From contig OX243819.1 of assembly GCA_945859605.1 (NCBI GenBank), positions 8,979,060 through 9,043,059 of the forward strand: a stretch of 64,000 bases of DNA. Reading direction: 5' to 3'. Below the pieces are notes generated by a model. That model was not told the origin of the DNA. It made no database searches and saw only the letters and a list, made by a program, of their open reading frames with translations. The position numbers were made by a program, and so were the translations under genes. Shown here piece by piece: positions 47,003-58,972 of the stretch (the first letter of the stretch is position 1; each line of letters opens with the position of its first letter). This DNA is from Lumbricus rubellus (lineage: Eukaryota; Annelida; Clitellata; Crassiclitellata; Lumbricidae).

Positions 47003-48841
47003 ATTTAACCCAGAGTAGGTATGCGATAATTAGAAACCCGATTTTCGGTTTCGAAAACAATTATCGGTTTTTACTGTTTACAAATCGATATAATAATGGA
47101 ATTAAGATATTCACATAATACAAATCAGAATTTCGTGTAAAATTTAATATCAGAATACATAACAGCTACCAACCAGAGACTTTGATCAAACAGATGTGCG
47201 GCGCCATCTTTCAAATAACAAGCTTTCTGTTTCTATTTCGAAGCAAAGATTCGATATCGCAGAGCTGTTGACTTACTATTAAGTAAGTAAGCAATATAAT
47301 AGTATTCACAGAAACAGGTCGCTCACACATGATTGCTAGTTTGTGTTAAAAAATTCAGAGTTGCTCGTGTTACTGGAATGTATATAGGCCCATGGCTTAT
47401 TAAATTTAAGCTTTCTTTAAGATTTTCCGCTGATTGTTTTCTGGAACTTAGGGACTGTTAAAAATGACGCGACACCCTATTATAGTGCGTCACATTTTGG
47501 AATTATGACGTCTTTGACTTTTACCATAATGCAAGAAATTTCTTACATTGTGGCACTTTGTGCCCGGCCTTAAATAGATAATCGCAGCGAGTGTAGTAAT
47601 ATTCCTGTGAGAATTGAATGCCGCGCTAGGCCTAATAATAATTTTCCCCCTTTATTCATACAGGTTATAAGATTTTGTAACGCCGTTAATTACTTTATAA
47701 GTAGATTCTATTGTAGGCCTACGTATTGTATTGCATCTATAAATTTATAAAGCATCTCTCTCTCACAATTCACACAAATCAGATGCCGTCCTTTGCAGTG
47801 CGATAGACCCAGAGAAAAGAAGTTTTATTATTATTATATTCATTCAATTATTAGGCATTAACATGCAATAATTATTGCTAATGACAGTCCAACTGCCTCA
47901 TTCACGGGAAAGGTGCGCATAACAGTTTCCGCGCATCATAAACGTAGGCCCTATTAATTTTTTTCCAGTGTCTGCAAATGAGAGCCATTTTATGAACAGT
48001 CGATTGGTGTAAGGCGCAGCCTGCTGTAGCCAACAAGAATCCTCGATGTCTGAAATAAATATATGATATAGGACAGAAATCACTCTGCCAGTTCACAAGA
48101 TCCAAGAAAAATCTGGAACGAACGGTCTGGTCTACAGGCCTGCAAACAAAGTGTGTGCTACAGCTACACGGCGCTAAATCTCATAGACTATTAATTCGTT
48201 TCGGTCAATACCAATGCTTACTTACTTACCAGTGAAAAGGTCCGATATTTTGTCTTTGGTGTCCGATTGGATATTCCTCAGGTATGCAAACCCGAGGCTA
48301 TTGAATATTCATTAAAATTATTGAATATTCATGCAGGCTGAATATTCATCAATAGCCACGCTTTTCTGAAGATCCTAAAGCATGTGGCTGGAGCTGCCTT
48401 CTATCCTCGTCACGTCGGACATCTTCGGTGAAATGGACTTCCTTGGTACTGAAAATTTTGCTGAGGACAAGTACTAACTTGCCATAAACTTCAAGCGAGC
48501 CTTCCCCATACGTAACCTTATCGCTTTCTGTCTGATTTTATTTCTTGACCATTGATTATTCTTCTTAACCTGTCTCAGAAGCAACATTATTAATATTATG
48601 CACTGTGATGCATACCACATGAGTGAATGGCTGTCCTTCCTAATCATAGTGTTTAATCTAGGCATTTTTAGGTAATGTACTTAATTGGGGTCCTTGGGGA
48701 GGGGGATAAGAAACAGAATTTGACAGAATTATAGGCCTAATAGTTTTGAGTTGTTAATATTATTAATTGTTATATAATTACTAGCTATGGTACACATCGT
48801 TGCACGGTAAAAAAATTGTTTCTCATTAACCCTTAAGATAG
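47003..48841. other. unannotated interval
   Basis: No coding similarity recognised. A strong minus-strand donor (CACTG|GTAAGTAAG, exon side at 48232) might end an untranslated exon of torsin 2 or of an unseen gene; nothing else supports it. A SINE/LINE tail-like ATAAATTTATAAAGC lies near 47740. Confidence 0.4.
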
Positions 48842-49075
48842 TTTATGGGCCCGTGACTGCTCTGCCTAGGGGCCCGGAATTTCTCTCGTCAGCCCTGTTG
48901 TGCAAGGTGACCTCAGTGCTTCCATTGACCCGCACTTCTGCTGCCCAGCAAAGCATTTTTGCCCTAGCTGGCCCATCCTTCTGGGTATGCTACCTTGCCA
49001 CGACCTGTGGCTTGAACTTATTGACATTTCCTGAGTGGGACAACTGCAAAACAGTATCAACGCTCAGAACTTAAG
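48842..49075 (+). mobile_element. LINE ORF C-terminal fragment
   Basis: The frame QQSIFALAGPSFWVCYLAT, then LLTFPEWDNCKTV, matches the AFALAGPSFWNSLP-type ending common in CR1/RTE/Jockey-like retrotransposon proteins. Truncated and degraded. Confidence 0.6.
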
Positions 49076-49720
49076 AAAAGACACGTTATCCAATTACATC
49101 CACAGTGCATGTAAAGGGTTTCAGGATGTTTGTTACAAAAACTGTGGTAATCAATGCACTGAGTCATTATGACGATACAGATATTCAGCAAGACACAAAT
49201 AGAAAAACCTTTTTATGAAAAGAACTTGATTTCGATAAACTTCGAAAGCTGAATATGCATTTTTGTGCTTGCAAAGTTTTCATGCAATGTGCACCGTGAT
49301 TTGAGATAATAATAATAATTTACAGATTATTGCTCTAACATTAAGAGCAGAAAACAGCTGACATTCAACAAATTCATTACTGTTCAGAAGAACAAAATGG
49401 ATACAAACCACATTCTTCCTTAATCAGCTACCCTAACCAGTGACTTCGTTCAACCTCTTGGTATTTCCTTAGCTCATTTTCATAAGTGCTTGAAAAATCA
49501 TTCCATGCAATGGTTTTGTGTTGTTAGATTCAGATTTCAGAACACCTCTGATTGGTTTCTACTGTTAGCAATGGTGCTACATAAATTTGCAAAATTACAA
49601 TTACATACAACAAATAAGTTAAAACATCCTTGCAACATTGAAACAACTCTGTGGTTACTTAAATGCATAATTATCACTGTTGATCTAATTCATCGTTGTC
49701 TGTATATATTTCACACTGCC

Positions 49721-49760
<40 letters not shown>

Positions 49761-52001
49761 GGCATCTTCACAACACAATGTCAAAAACTGTTTGTGCATG
49801 ATTCCTTCATACAAGTGCAATGAATTTTTTACAAATAAAAAGCAGCTACACAATGAGCACAAAATCAGCTTCATTGATAAGAATTGAGGAATTAACTCAT
49901 TGTTACACAACCTGATTTCCTGAACAGAGACATTTCAAAGAACGTAGTATTCTGCTATAATTATAAGAACAGTACAAAAACATTCTTTGTAGTAATTACA
50001 CAGCGATAGGCATGTTAGCAAAAAATCAATTCTCTTCCAGAAAATATTTCTTCTATAAAACTGATCATCATACAGAGAGAATTTTAGCATCAAACAAATT
50101 CAGGTCTAAATTTTGAAATAGAATATTTACTAAAATCGTTCTCTTAGTCATGGTCAACTACTTTTACATTAGTAATTTTAGTACTTTTTCTTTCAATTTC
50201 AGAACTGCACATTGGCAACTCATCTCTGTAACAATTTTTTAAAATCACATTCCAAGTCATCTCCATCCAAACTTCTAATCACAATAGACCAACATTACAA
50301 TTTTATATCAGTCAGTCAACTGCGGAACTGCAACACAAACTCATGACAGAAGTCAAAATGCATGGGAAAAATGCAATGCTAAACCTGAAAGCAGACTAGT
50401 ACAAATAAAATACATGTCCTCATAAACAGCAGTTTTGCTAGCAAAATACTGCACTATGAAATCTAATACCCACAATTAAATATTTTGTGCATTAAGTTGC
50501 GTAACTCAAGCGAAATATTGAAATTTTCATGATCGCAAACCTTTGAAAGACTAAATCACAAATTATCCCTACCCTGGCATGAAATTCCAAAATAAAATAT
50601 CATTAAATGTTGGCTTCAATTGTACATCGAAAAAAAGCATGAAAGCACAGCTCGTGATCAGAAACAATAAGTTCATCAAGCTTTAAACCACCAAAGCAAT
50701 TAAACCTCAAACTTTTTTTTGACGTTTCAAGATTAAGTTATAATATTTACATCTACAACAGTAAAAATTCACAAGATAAATGAGTATTAGTTGCCCCAAA
50801 ACACCGTATGTACCTGAAACAGCAGAAAACTTCAATAACAACGATTTTGTTAACAATCCTTCTAGTAACAGCAATACAGTAACTACTGACCACATACACA
50901 ATTCATGTTAAACCTCGTATTGTAAAATGTTAATAAATGCACAATTCTGGACGCTGACCATTTTTGGACTTGTGAGGAGACAGTTTGTGGCTGCATTTTT
51001 GGGCTCTTCCGATTTACAAAGATATGTCTTCTTAAGTTAAGCACTAGTGGCCAAAAAACTACCACAAAGTTCAGAGTGAAAGTTGTCAGGTTGGTCTTGT
51101 TGGACAATGAAAATAATTCAAAACATGTGCTACATTCAAAGCACATGCATTCCCAAATTGTTCTTCTGCCACTTTATTCCTTTTCTGGAAAACTCTGCAA
51201 AATAGTCTTAAAATAATTCCAGATTTCTCCTGAAATCTAAAGACATTTCTTGTCAAATCAGACGAGCCCAAAAATAAACGTAGTCTGAGCCAAGCAAACC
51301 TTGATGAGACAAAACAACCAGCACAGTTTAACCTGTACGAATATTCCTTGAGAAGAACCAGTCAGAACTCGTCAGCATAGAAACCAAACATCAATTTCTC
51401 TGGTGTAAGACCTGATTTTAATATAGCACGATGAATAACCTGGTCTCCCTGACACAGTCTCTGTTTGGTGTTGATAAATTTACAAAGATAAACATTGCAT
51501 TCATACTGCTTATATTTGCCATTACAAACATACAATAAACAAGCCATAGCAGTTAAACAGAGGCAAGAAATCCATAAATTAATACAAAAAAAGAGCAATT
51601 CAATTCAGCTTTGTTCGTTTGAGATACTTTGGTGATATCCTCAGACTAAATAAAGTCTGACATTTCACTGGAATGTCTAAGATTTCTGGAAATATAAAAG
51701 TCAGCAAAAGCCTTGTACACTCTAAGGTGCAACCTGGAATAAAACAACCTACATATCACACTGTCAATCCATATTTGCATTGTCAACAAATCAACAAAAG
51801 AAAATTTAGAGGTTTATGGAATGCAGCAATTCAAACAACCATCTTAAAAAACATTTGCTATATGCTTAGTTTATTAACAGAACAGTTCGAAGTTATAAAT
51901 ATAACTAAACAAGATAGTAAACAGCGTTGCATGATTGTGAGAGCTTACCAGCAGCAACTCTTCTCATTTTCTGAGTACCATTCATTCAATGGTTTATTGT
52001 G
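49076..52001. other. unannotated AT-rich interval
   Basis: No supported gene. A short (ATCA)n microsatellite lies at about 49724-49758. Confidence 0.45.
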
Positions 52002-52212
52002 AGACGCAGTGGTGTAGTGGGTATGTTCATTGCCTTGCAGCTGTAGGTTCGAATCCACCTCAAGTCACCGCGTAGGGACCTTGGGCAAGTCCTTCACTCG
52101 CAATTGCTCAACGCTTCGGCGTGAAACTCCAATGTAGTGTCCGCGCTGTAGTCGGGAGCGCTTCCGAGTAGGAACTTGAAGGGGCGCTATAACAAGTGCA
52201 CATACAAACAAT
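52002..52212 (+). mobile_element. tRNA-derived SINE, best-preserved copy
   Basis: A-box-like GTGGTGTAGTGGG, perfect B box GGTTCGAATCC (52046-52056), body GGCAAGTCCTTCACTCGCAA and CTTCGGCGTGAAACTCC, 3' end CTTGAAGGGGCGCTATAACA. No cloverleaf is conserved, so it is a SINE and not a tRNA gene. Confidence 0.88.
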
Positions 52213-53479
52213 GGTCAATTTCTTTTTTCAGTGGTTCTAACATTGCCTAGGCTGGCAAAAGCAGCACTGAAGTAAGTGTCCAGACACAAGCAATGTCTAA
52301 CACAAAACTAGCACACATGTTTAAGTGAAGCACCAAAGCAAATTTAAGCACAAACCAGGAATATTTGAGACAGACAAAGGACAGTACAATACAATAGGAA
52401 TGACATTACATGGAAGACTATCGTAATCCGAGAGCACTGACTGCACTATGAAGCACATTCTAAAACATCGATGGTTACAGTAAGATGTACTTGAGATGCT
52501 CATTTCTTAATACACAATAGACTATAAATGAACCAAATATGAGTCAAACTGCTTGCATCCTACTCACAGCACATGTCATTACAAACATGAACCTAAGTCA
52601 TATTTGTGCCACCGAATCGCAATTTATGTGTAACCTTGCACATGCGAAATTTTTTAGTGATAATAATAAGCCTTCTAGAACGTGTTTCACAGTTCGAGTC
52701 ACAAGTGCAAAAGAATAACATGGTTGCATCTTTATATGTCTCTAAACAAATAAACATTTTATTTCTCAAAGCAGAAATTTTATTACAGCATTTGAACATC
52801 AAAAATGTTGGCGCTCATCCAGAAAGCAAAATTGACTACAATAGAAGCTCCTTTTACTTCAGGCAGGCAAAACACGAACTTAAATTATATAAAGACATGA
52901 TCATCTTACAAAAACTCCATCTCCTGCTTGTCAATTAATTCTTGGATCCCAATATATAACAACAGAATTTGTAGCATAATACAGCAGATTATATGATGAG
53001 TTTCCGAAGCACTAAAAAAATTTCAACAAAGCTAAATATCATCAATACACTTAATTCATATTACGACAATTATCACCACGTTTTGCATAAATGCAAAATT
53101 TCTATTTCAACAACAGCAGTTAAATTGTTAATAAATTAGATCTATGCTCTTCTCCAGCCATTTACATAGTACCGTTGCAGAACTCCTCAAAGGCATCAAG
53201 ATGACAATAAAACGCGGCACTATATCAGTTTCCACGAACACAGCACCTACATGCAATTCTTGAACGAGACTTTTCTTTGCGGAGAAAGATATTTGGATTC
53301 TCTCCAGCCACAGTTACTGGTCTGTTTGGCTCAGGTCCCTATGTAATCTTCATTCTCGATTTAACCCTTTACCGACCGAGGGCATAGGATTTTCCAAACC
53401 ATTACACTTTGGTCGATAAAAGGTTAAGACTCATCTTCTTCAAACTGCTTATTTGCCACCGACAGCCTCTTATCCACTA

Positions 53480-53519
<40 letters not shown>

Positions 53520-54620
53520 GCCTCCCTTCAAAACTGCACTTATTACATCTGACCAATCAAACTTTATTTCATAAATCTCTCAAGACCTTTTTCCTTTGCC
53601 GCGGTTGGGCTGGGAGCGCCCCTGAGTAGCTTTCATGAAAGGGATGCTATATAATAAGTTCATAGAACGAATGAATAAACAAACTGATTCTCTGGATGCA
53701 ATGCTTAACACTACTCAACTTTGGAATGCCATCAGCCAAGTCCTATTGAATTGTACACAGATATGGCACAGAAGTTACTAACTAGAATTTGATGTAGTGC
53801 CTTTTAGTCTCTTTTTAGTCTCTATACAGTAGTGCACAGCTGTTTGAAATTTAAGGGAAAACAAAAGCCAACACAAAAGGATTAGATTTTCCACCATGCA
53901 GCAGATAAAGACCAATAGGAACAGAGTAAATCCATGACAACGATACATGAATTGATAAAGAAAAACAAAGAGAAAAACAATACAGACATCCTTCTAATAA
54001 TAATAAGAAGAAGGTACCTAGCGTTCCAAAGCCCTTGCAATCACCTGAGCTGACATGTTCATTGCACGTGAATCTTTCTAAACACAACGGGCATCATTAT
54101 GCCTGACAATTACAAGTACTCAGGTATCACAATTCGTCACACGTAATGCCGATTTTCTGAATTCTGTTACATAAAACATTAAAAGATTCAACAACGTAAT
54201 CCCACCAACTCAACGAGTCAACAGTCATGAAAGAAGTGACAGACAAAATCTAATTACCCTAACCAATGTAACCATTCGATATAATTTGTGTCAGCATCAT
54301 TAATAGGACAACTGGCCAGAATCTGTCGGTTCAAATTGCAAACCTCTGGACGTGCCGATAAACAACGGCGTCAAACACGAAGGCCGATCAGTACAAAAAC
54401 GAAGGCAGTTGTTTTACATCATTTTCCAGGACCTGGTGCGCTCTCTCTGACCTCCACCATCAGCACCAACCCACCTGTACTGTCTGAAGTAGAACACTGT
54501 CACCTGATTCTACTTTTGAAGACTTCGCCGTTCGTCCAACAGGCGGAACTGACGTAGCACTAGGTGGCGCTTCACTTCAATGAAGACGATAAAGTCGAAC
54601 GGATGAGTGACAGCTGCCAA
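52213..54620. other. unannotated interval with small repeats
   Basis: Contains a (GTCT)n microsatellite at about 53479-53516 and a LINE 3' end fragment at about 53545-53690 (GGGAGCGCCCCTGAGTAGC, then GAATGAATAAAC). The 3' UTR of the ZDHHC5/8 gene probably lies near 54620, but I could not place it. Confidence 0.45.
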
Positions 54621-57600
54621 TCAGACGGATATCTCTAGAACGTTCTGTAGCTCTTCCTCCGGCTGAGGCGATAGACCCGGCTGTCTCTGTCTCTTCTGTT
54701 GCTCCACGATGGCTAGTTGATCAGACACTTCAAGCGCCTTCACAAACGACATCGGCCGTCGAACCGAGCCTGGAATGTTTGGCACAACGATGGGAGCGTT
54801 TCGAACGGGGTGCTGCGGATGAGACACCCTTCTCGGGGGTTCAACCGTCCGAGAAGTACCCGAGCTTACCTTACCCGCTGCTCGCGCCACTCGCTCCCGA
54901 CTGCTGCTCAGCCCCGCCTCTCGCCGGTGACGCGTCCGACCACTCGCTCTGGCCTCCGACGTTTTCGCACCAACGACAACGGCGGCTGGCACCAACACCG
55001 AACCCCATGGTGAAGCGCCCAGAGCGCCATGACCTGCAGACACTGCCGGGGCCAGCCGAACTCCACTTGACGGCTGCGTGGAATCGAAGCCGTCACGAAA
55101 CGCACGGCCCGCGTTTCTCGGATACTTCTGGTCCGACGCAAGCGTCTGAGATCTCCGTGACACGGGCGACGCAGACAAAGCGCGACCCGCTGCGCTCGAC
55201 GACGGTGACTTCGTCATTGACGACGACGCCTGCGACGAGCGTCGTGCGCCCGGTTCCTTTCTGGCCGGCCGTTGTCGTGGTACGTTCGTTTCAACCGGTC
55301 TCCCCGGAAAGCTCAGCATGATCTGACCCATCGCGGCTGCCCCCGACAGCGACCCAACGCTGCCGGTCGTCGGTCTTCCCGGTGCCATGTTTCGCTTGGG
55401 GCTTGGGTGGAATGTGGGGGCGTTCCAGTGGCCGGACTCCGGTCGGCTGCTGATGAGGGAATGCGTGCTGCTGGTGAGAGGGTTGACGAGCGGAAAGGAC
55501 GAAATGGAGTAGGTCTTTGCCATTCCGAGACCGACGGCCGCCTGACCGGAGAGCGAGTGGGCGCTGCCTCCCAACGGAATCTCCGTGTCGCGGTTGCATT
55601 GCTTGCTGACGGATGGAAGGAAATCAAAATTGTCGCTGGTGACTAACCCTGATGAACTGAATGTCTAAAAACAACAAATAACACAAATCTCACGTAATCT
55701 ACTTGATTTTTTATTATTTCTCACATCTGCTACAGCACACTTTCAAGCTATCGACTCAGAGGCGCTCTTGATTATGGCGTAGACACTGCATCGGAGTTTC
55801 ACGTCGGAGCGCATGAGAAATTGCAAGTGAAGAACTTGCTCAAGGTTCCTACAGCGGCTTGAGGTGGATTAGAATTTAGAACCCTCCGCCTCCAAAGCAC
55901 CAAACCCGCCACTACACCATCATGCCACGTCTTGAGGATCTCCTAAACATCATTGTGAGCTTTGGAATGCATTTTAAACAGAATCTGAAATGTTTTTAAC
56001 CAAAATTGCAATATTTAGTTGAAAACTATAGCACCAGTTCGAAAAAATGTTAACTAGAGGCATTCTCTGCACTGGTTGAAATGATATTAAATGCACTGAG
56101 GAATCAACAAGAAAAACAATGCATAGGAAACTGGAAGACCGACCTGTTGCAAGGTTATAAACACATACACAGACACAGATAGACACACACGTGGAGCTCA
56201 ACCAACTACAGAGTAATTACACTTTTACCACATTTAAGCATCATTGGAAGGTTGAACAATCATACTTTTATGACAACAACAACATGGTCTGAAGATTAAA
56301 GGATCTTCTGTTCTCAGAAACACAAATATGACAATAGCAAATGACAATAGCAAAACGACAATATATTTAGCAAAACGACAATAGCAAAACGACAATCGCA
56401 AAACAACAATAGTAAAATGACAACAGCAATGCAACAACTGATTCTCAACTTCATTGGTTACTTAAACACTGACATTTCCACACATCGCCCTTGGATAAAT
56501 TGTCTTTGATCAATTGTCATTTCATATTGTCTTCAGATCAATCGAATAATTCAAGTGAAGACATGGTACAAATTAATGCTCACCCTGCTCCCAGAATGAA
56601 CGCCGTTCTTATGCAATCCATTCCTTGATTCCATGTAGACTTTGTTGACATTGCCAGACGTCCGATAAACGAGACGCAAACTGTCCAAGTCAACCGAACT
56701 TGACTTTGAAGCATAATCTGTCAATCTGCAAGAAAATATAATTATCTATGTTTGAATCCACCTCAGCAGAATGTTTAGGACCCACACAATCCTGCCAAAC
56801 AGCTACATAATATTGTTAAGGATCTACAAAATATTATTAGGCCAATAACTTCTAAACACATAGCAATTATTTTAATCCATCCATTGCTCTTGCATGGATT
56901 AAACATAGATTGTTCTATAGCACTTGGGGTGCATCAAGCATACATTACACAGGTGTGAGTGTAATAGAAGAACAAATGCATATTGGAAGAGGAGGCCATT
57001 CTTTCTCGATTTGTGTGTTGATATTTAAATAGAAGGTCACTATCTTCATCGCATAAGACAGAGCATAATCTGTAAGACAATTATGTAATTTAATAGTATT
57101 AAGATATTAATGGCTTTTGGTCATACTTTGGCCAAACAGGTCCACAGAAAAGTGAACAACAGTTGCGAAAGCATCCTTTGGTGTAAGGATTGAGGCCACC
57201 TTTGAGTTTTCCCGTCATCTAAATACAAAAGCAATTAACAAAACTGCAACGAATGTTAAAGTCAGGCAAACAATTAAATAGTCAAGTTAACGATTATGAT
57301 GATTCTAGTAATTTTCTAGTTAGACCAAAACAAGTTTAAAACATCAGTTATTTGCACCCACTGTGTAATAACATGAATTGTGGCAGTAAACATCAGACTT
57401 TTGTAGATCCCAATTCAATTATACATGCATATTTAATTCAATTATACATGCATATTTAATTCAATTATACATACATATTTAACCAAATATAAACACAATC
57501 AGCAGTTTAAATTAAATCTTCATAAAGAGTAGGCAAAATAAAATTGTCAGAGCAATAGGCATTTAGTCAGACTGGTAATGGACAGCACTGAAACAATGCA

Positions 57601-58941
57601 ATTGTAATTTACCTGTTCATTTGTTGTTTTGCCTCTCGATACAAGTACTATGTGAAAAACTGCAAGTCCAGCGACAGGAATAAAGAGAAGACCAATGATG
57701 ACCATTATGACAATTCTAAACCCGTGTTAAGGATCATAATAAGCGAGCACAGCTCAGAGATAGCAAACCAGTCAACATAGATGCAAGCATGTATGTGCAT
57801 TGCACGCACACACACACAAAAACATTTAGACCTGTAAGACAGCACGCCATGGTATGGGTACCAATCAGAAGGGTGATGCTCAAGCTGCAAATTACATAAT
57901 CAAAAACTGAACCAAAGATACATTTCCACATCAATAAGTAGACAGTGGATGCATTTCCCAGTAAATAAAAACAAAAACAACATGGGTGCAAAAAACTTAA
58001 ATCAACAAATCCAAGTGAATGTTTGAGTTCGTGACAACCAAGGCTCTGAAGGGTGCTCTCAGTAGTTTGCTTATATGTACCTCAATCATGCAAAGTCGTG
58101 TTTCTTCTGTGGTTGGCCCAGCAGTATGGAATGGCGAATCTTTAGCATTGTGCCTGCTCCCTAGGACACTCTCTGACACATTCTATAGATCGTCTAAGAA
58201 CTAGAAAGTGCTCATTCTGGTCGTGCTGGAATTGGGAGTACCTCTGAGTAGCTTCCATGATGATGGGCCACCTAAGTACTTGAATGAAGTAAGCTTACAT
58301 GCATATATAATTATATAATAGCAATAATAATATTTAATAATAAATGATAGTAAGTGCTTTCAACTGCACTTACCACCAAGAGCAACATCTTCAAAGACTA
58401 GCCATTCCTGATAAAAGTTATCTATAATTTAATAATGATAAGTCAAACAAATCTATATCTATGCATGAGTTTTATTCTATGGTCAGCAGGTGAAAAGGAT
58501 ACAGAAGTATGTTCTGGGCAGTGGCAAATGGCTCTCTATTTGAGATAACGTGCAGCAGGCTAAAGGCAAACATGCTGACCATGTCAAGAGTTAACGAAAG
58601 CAAGAACTGGAAGAAGTAGCGATAGTTACGACGACCGATGCAGTTATTGACCCACGGGCAGTGATGGTCAAACACCTAGTGACAAATGAAAAAACAACAA
58701 TAAAGCAACATTAAAACAAGAGCAATAATACATTTGTGCTACTAAACAATATGTGTACATATTTACATGCACAATCAAACAATGCACAAGCACATTGAAA
58801 TCATTTGTGTTGTTTGTGTGCATTGAGACAATAAATTAAACCAATACACAAACGTGTGTATTAAAACAAAACACAAGTAAATATGCATGTATAAATGTAT
58901 ATGCAATAAAACAATACTTGTGTACACCAAAACATGCATTA

Positions 58942-58972
<31 letters not shown>

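Noticed and set aside
52046..52056. tRNA gene suggested by a perfect B box GGTTCGAATCC
   Set aside because: No acceptor stem or anticodon arm is conserved, and the same sequence recurs with a shared non-tRNA 3' body, so it is a SINE.
57734..57991. Hydrophobic frame considered as an extra ZDHHC5/8 membrane exon
   Set aside because: The exons at 58503-58675 and 57613-57715 join directly in phase 2 and give the expected third and fourth helices; inserting this piece would break the alignment with the family.
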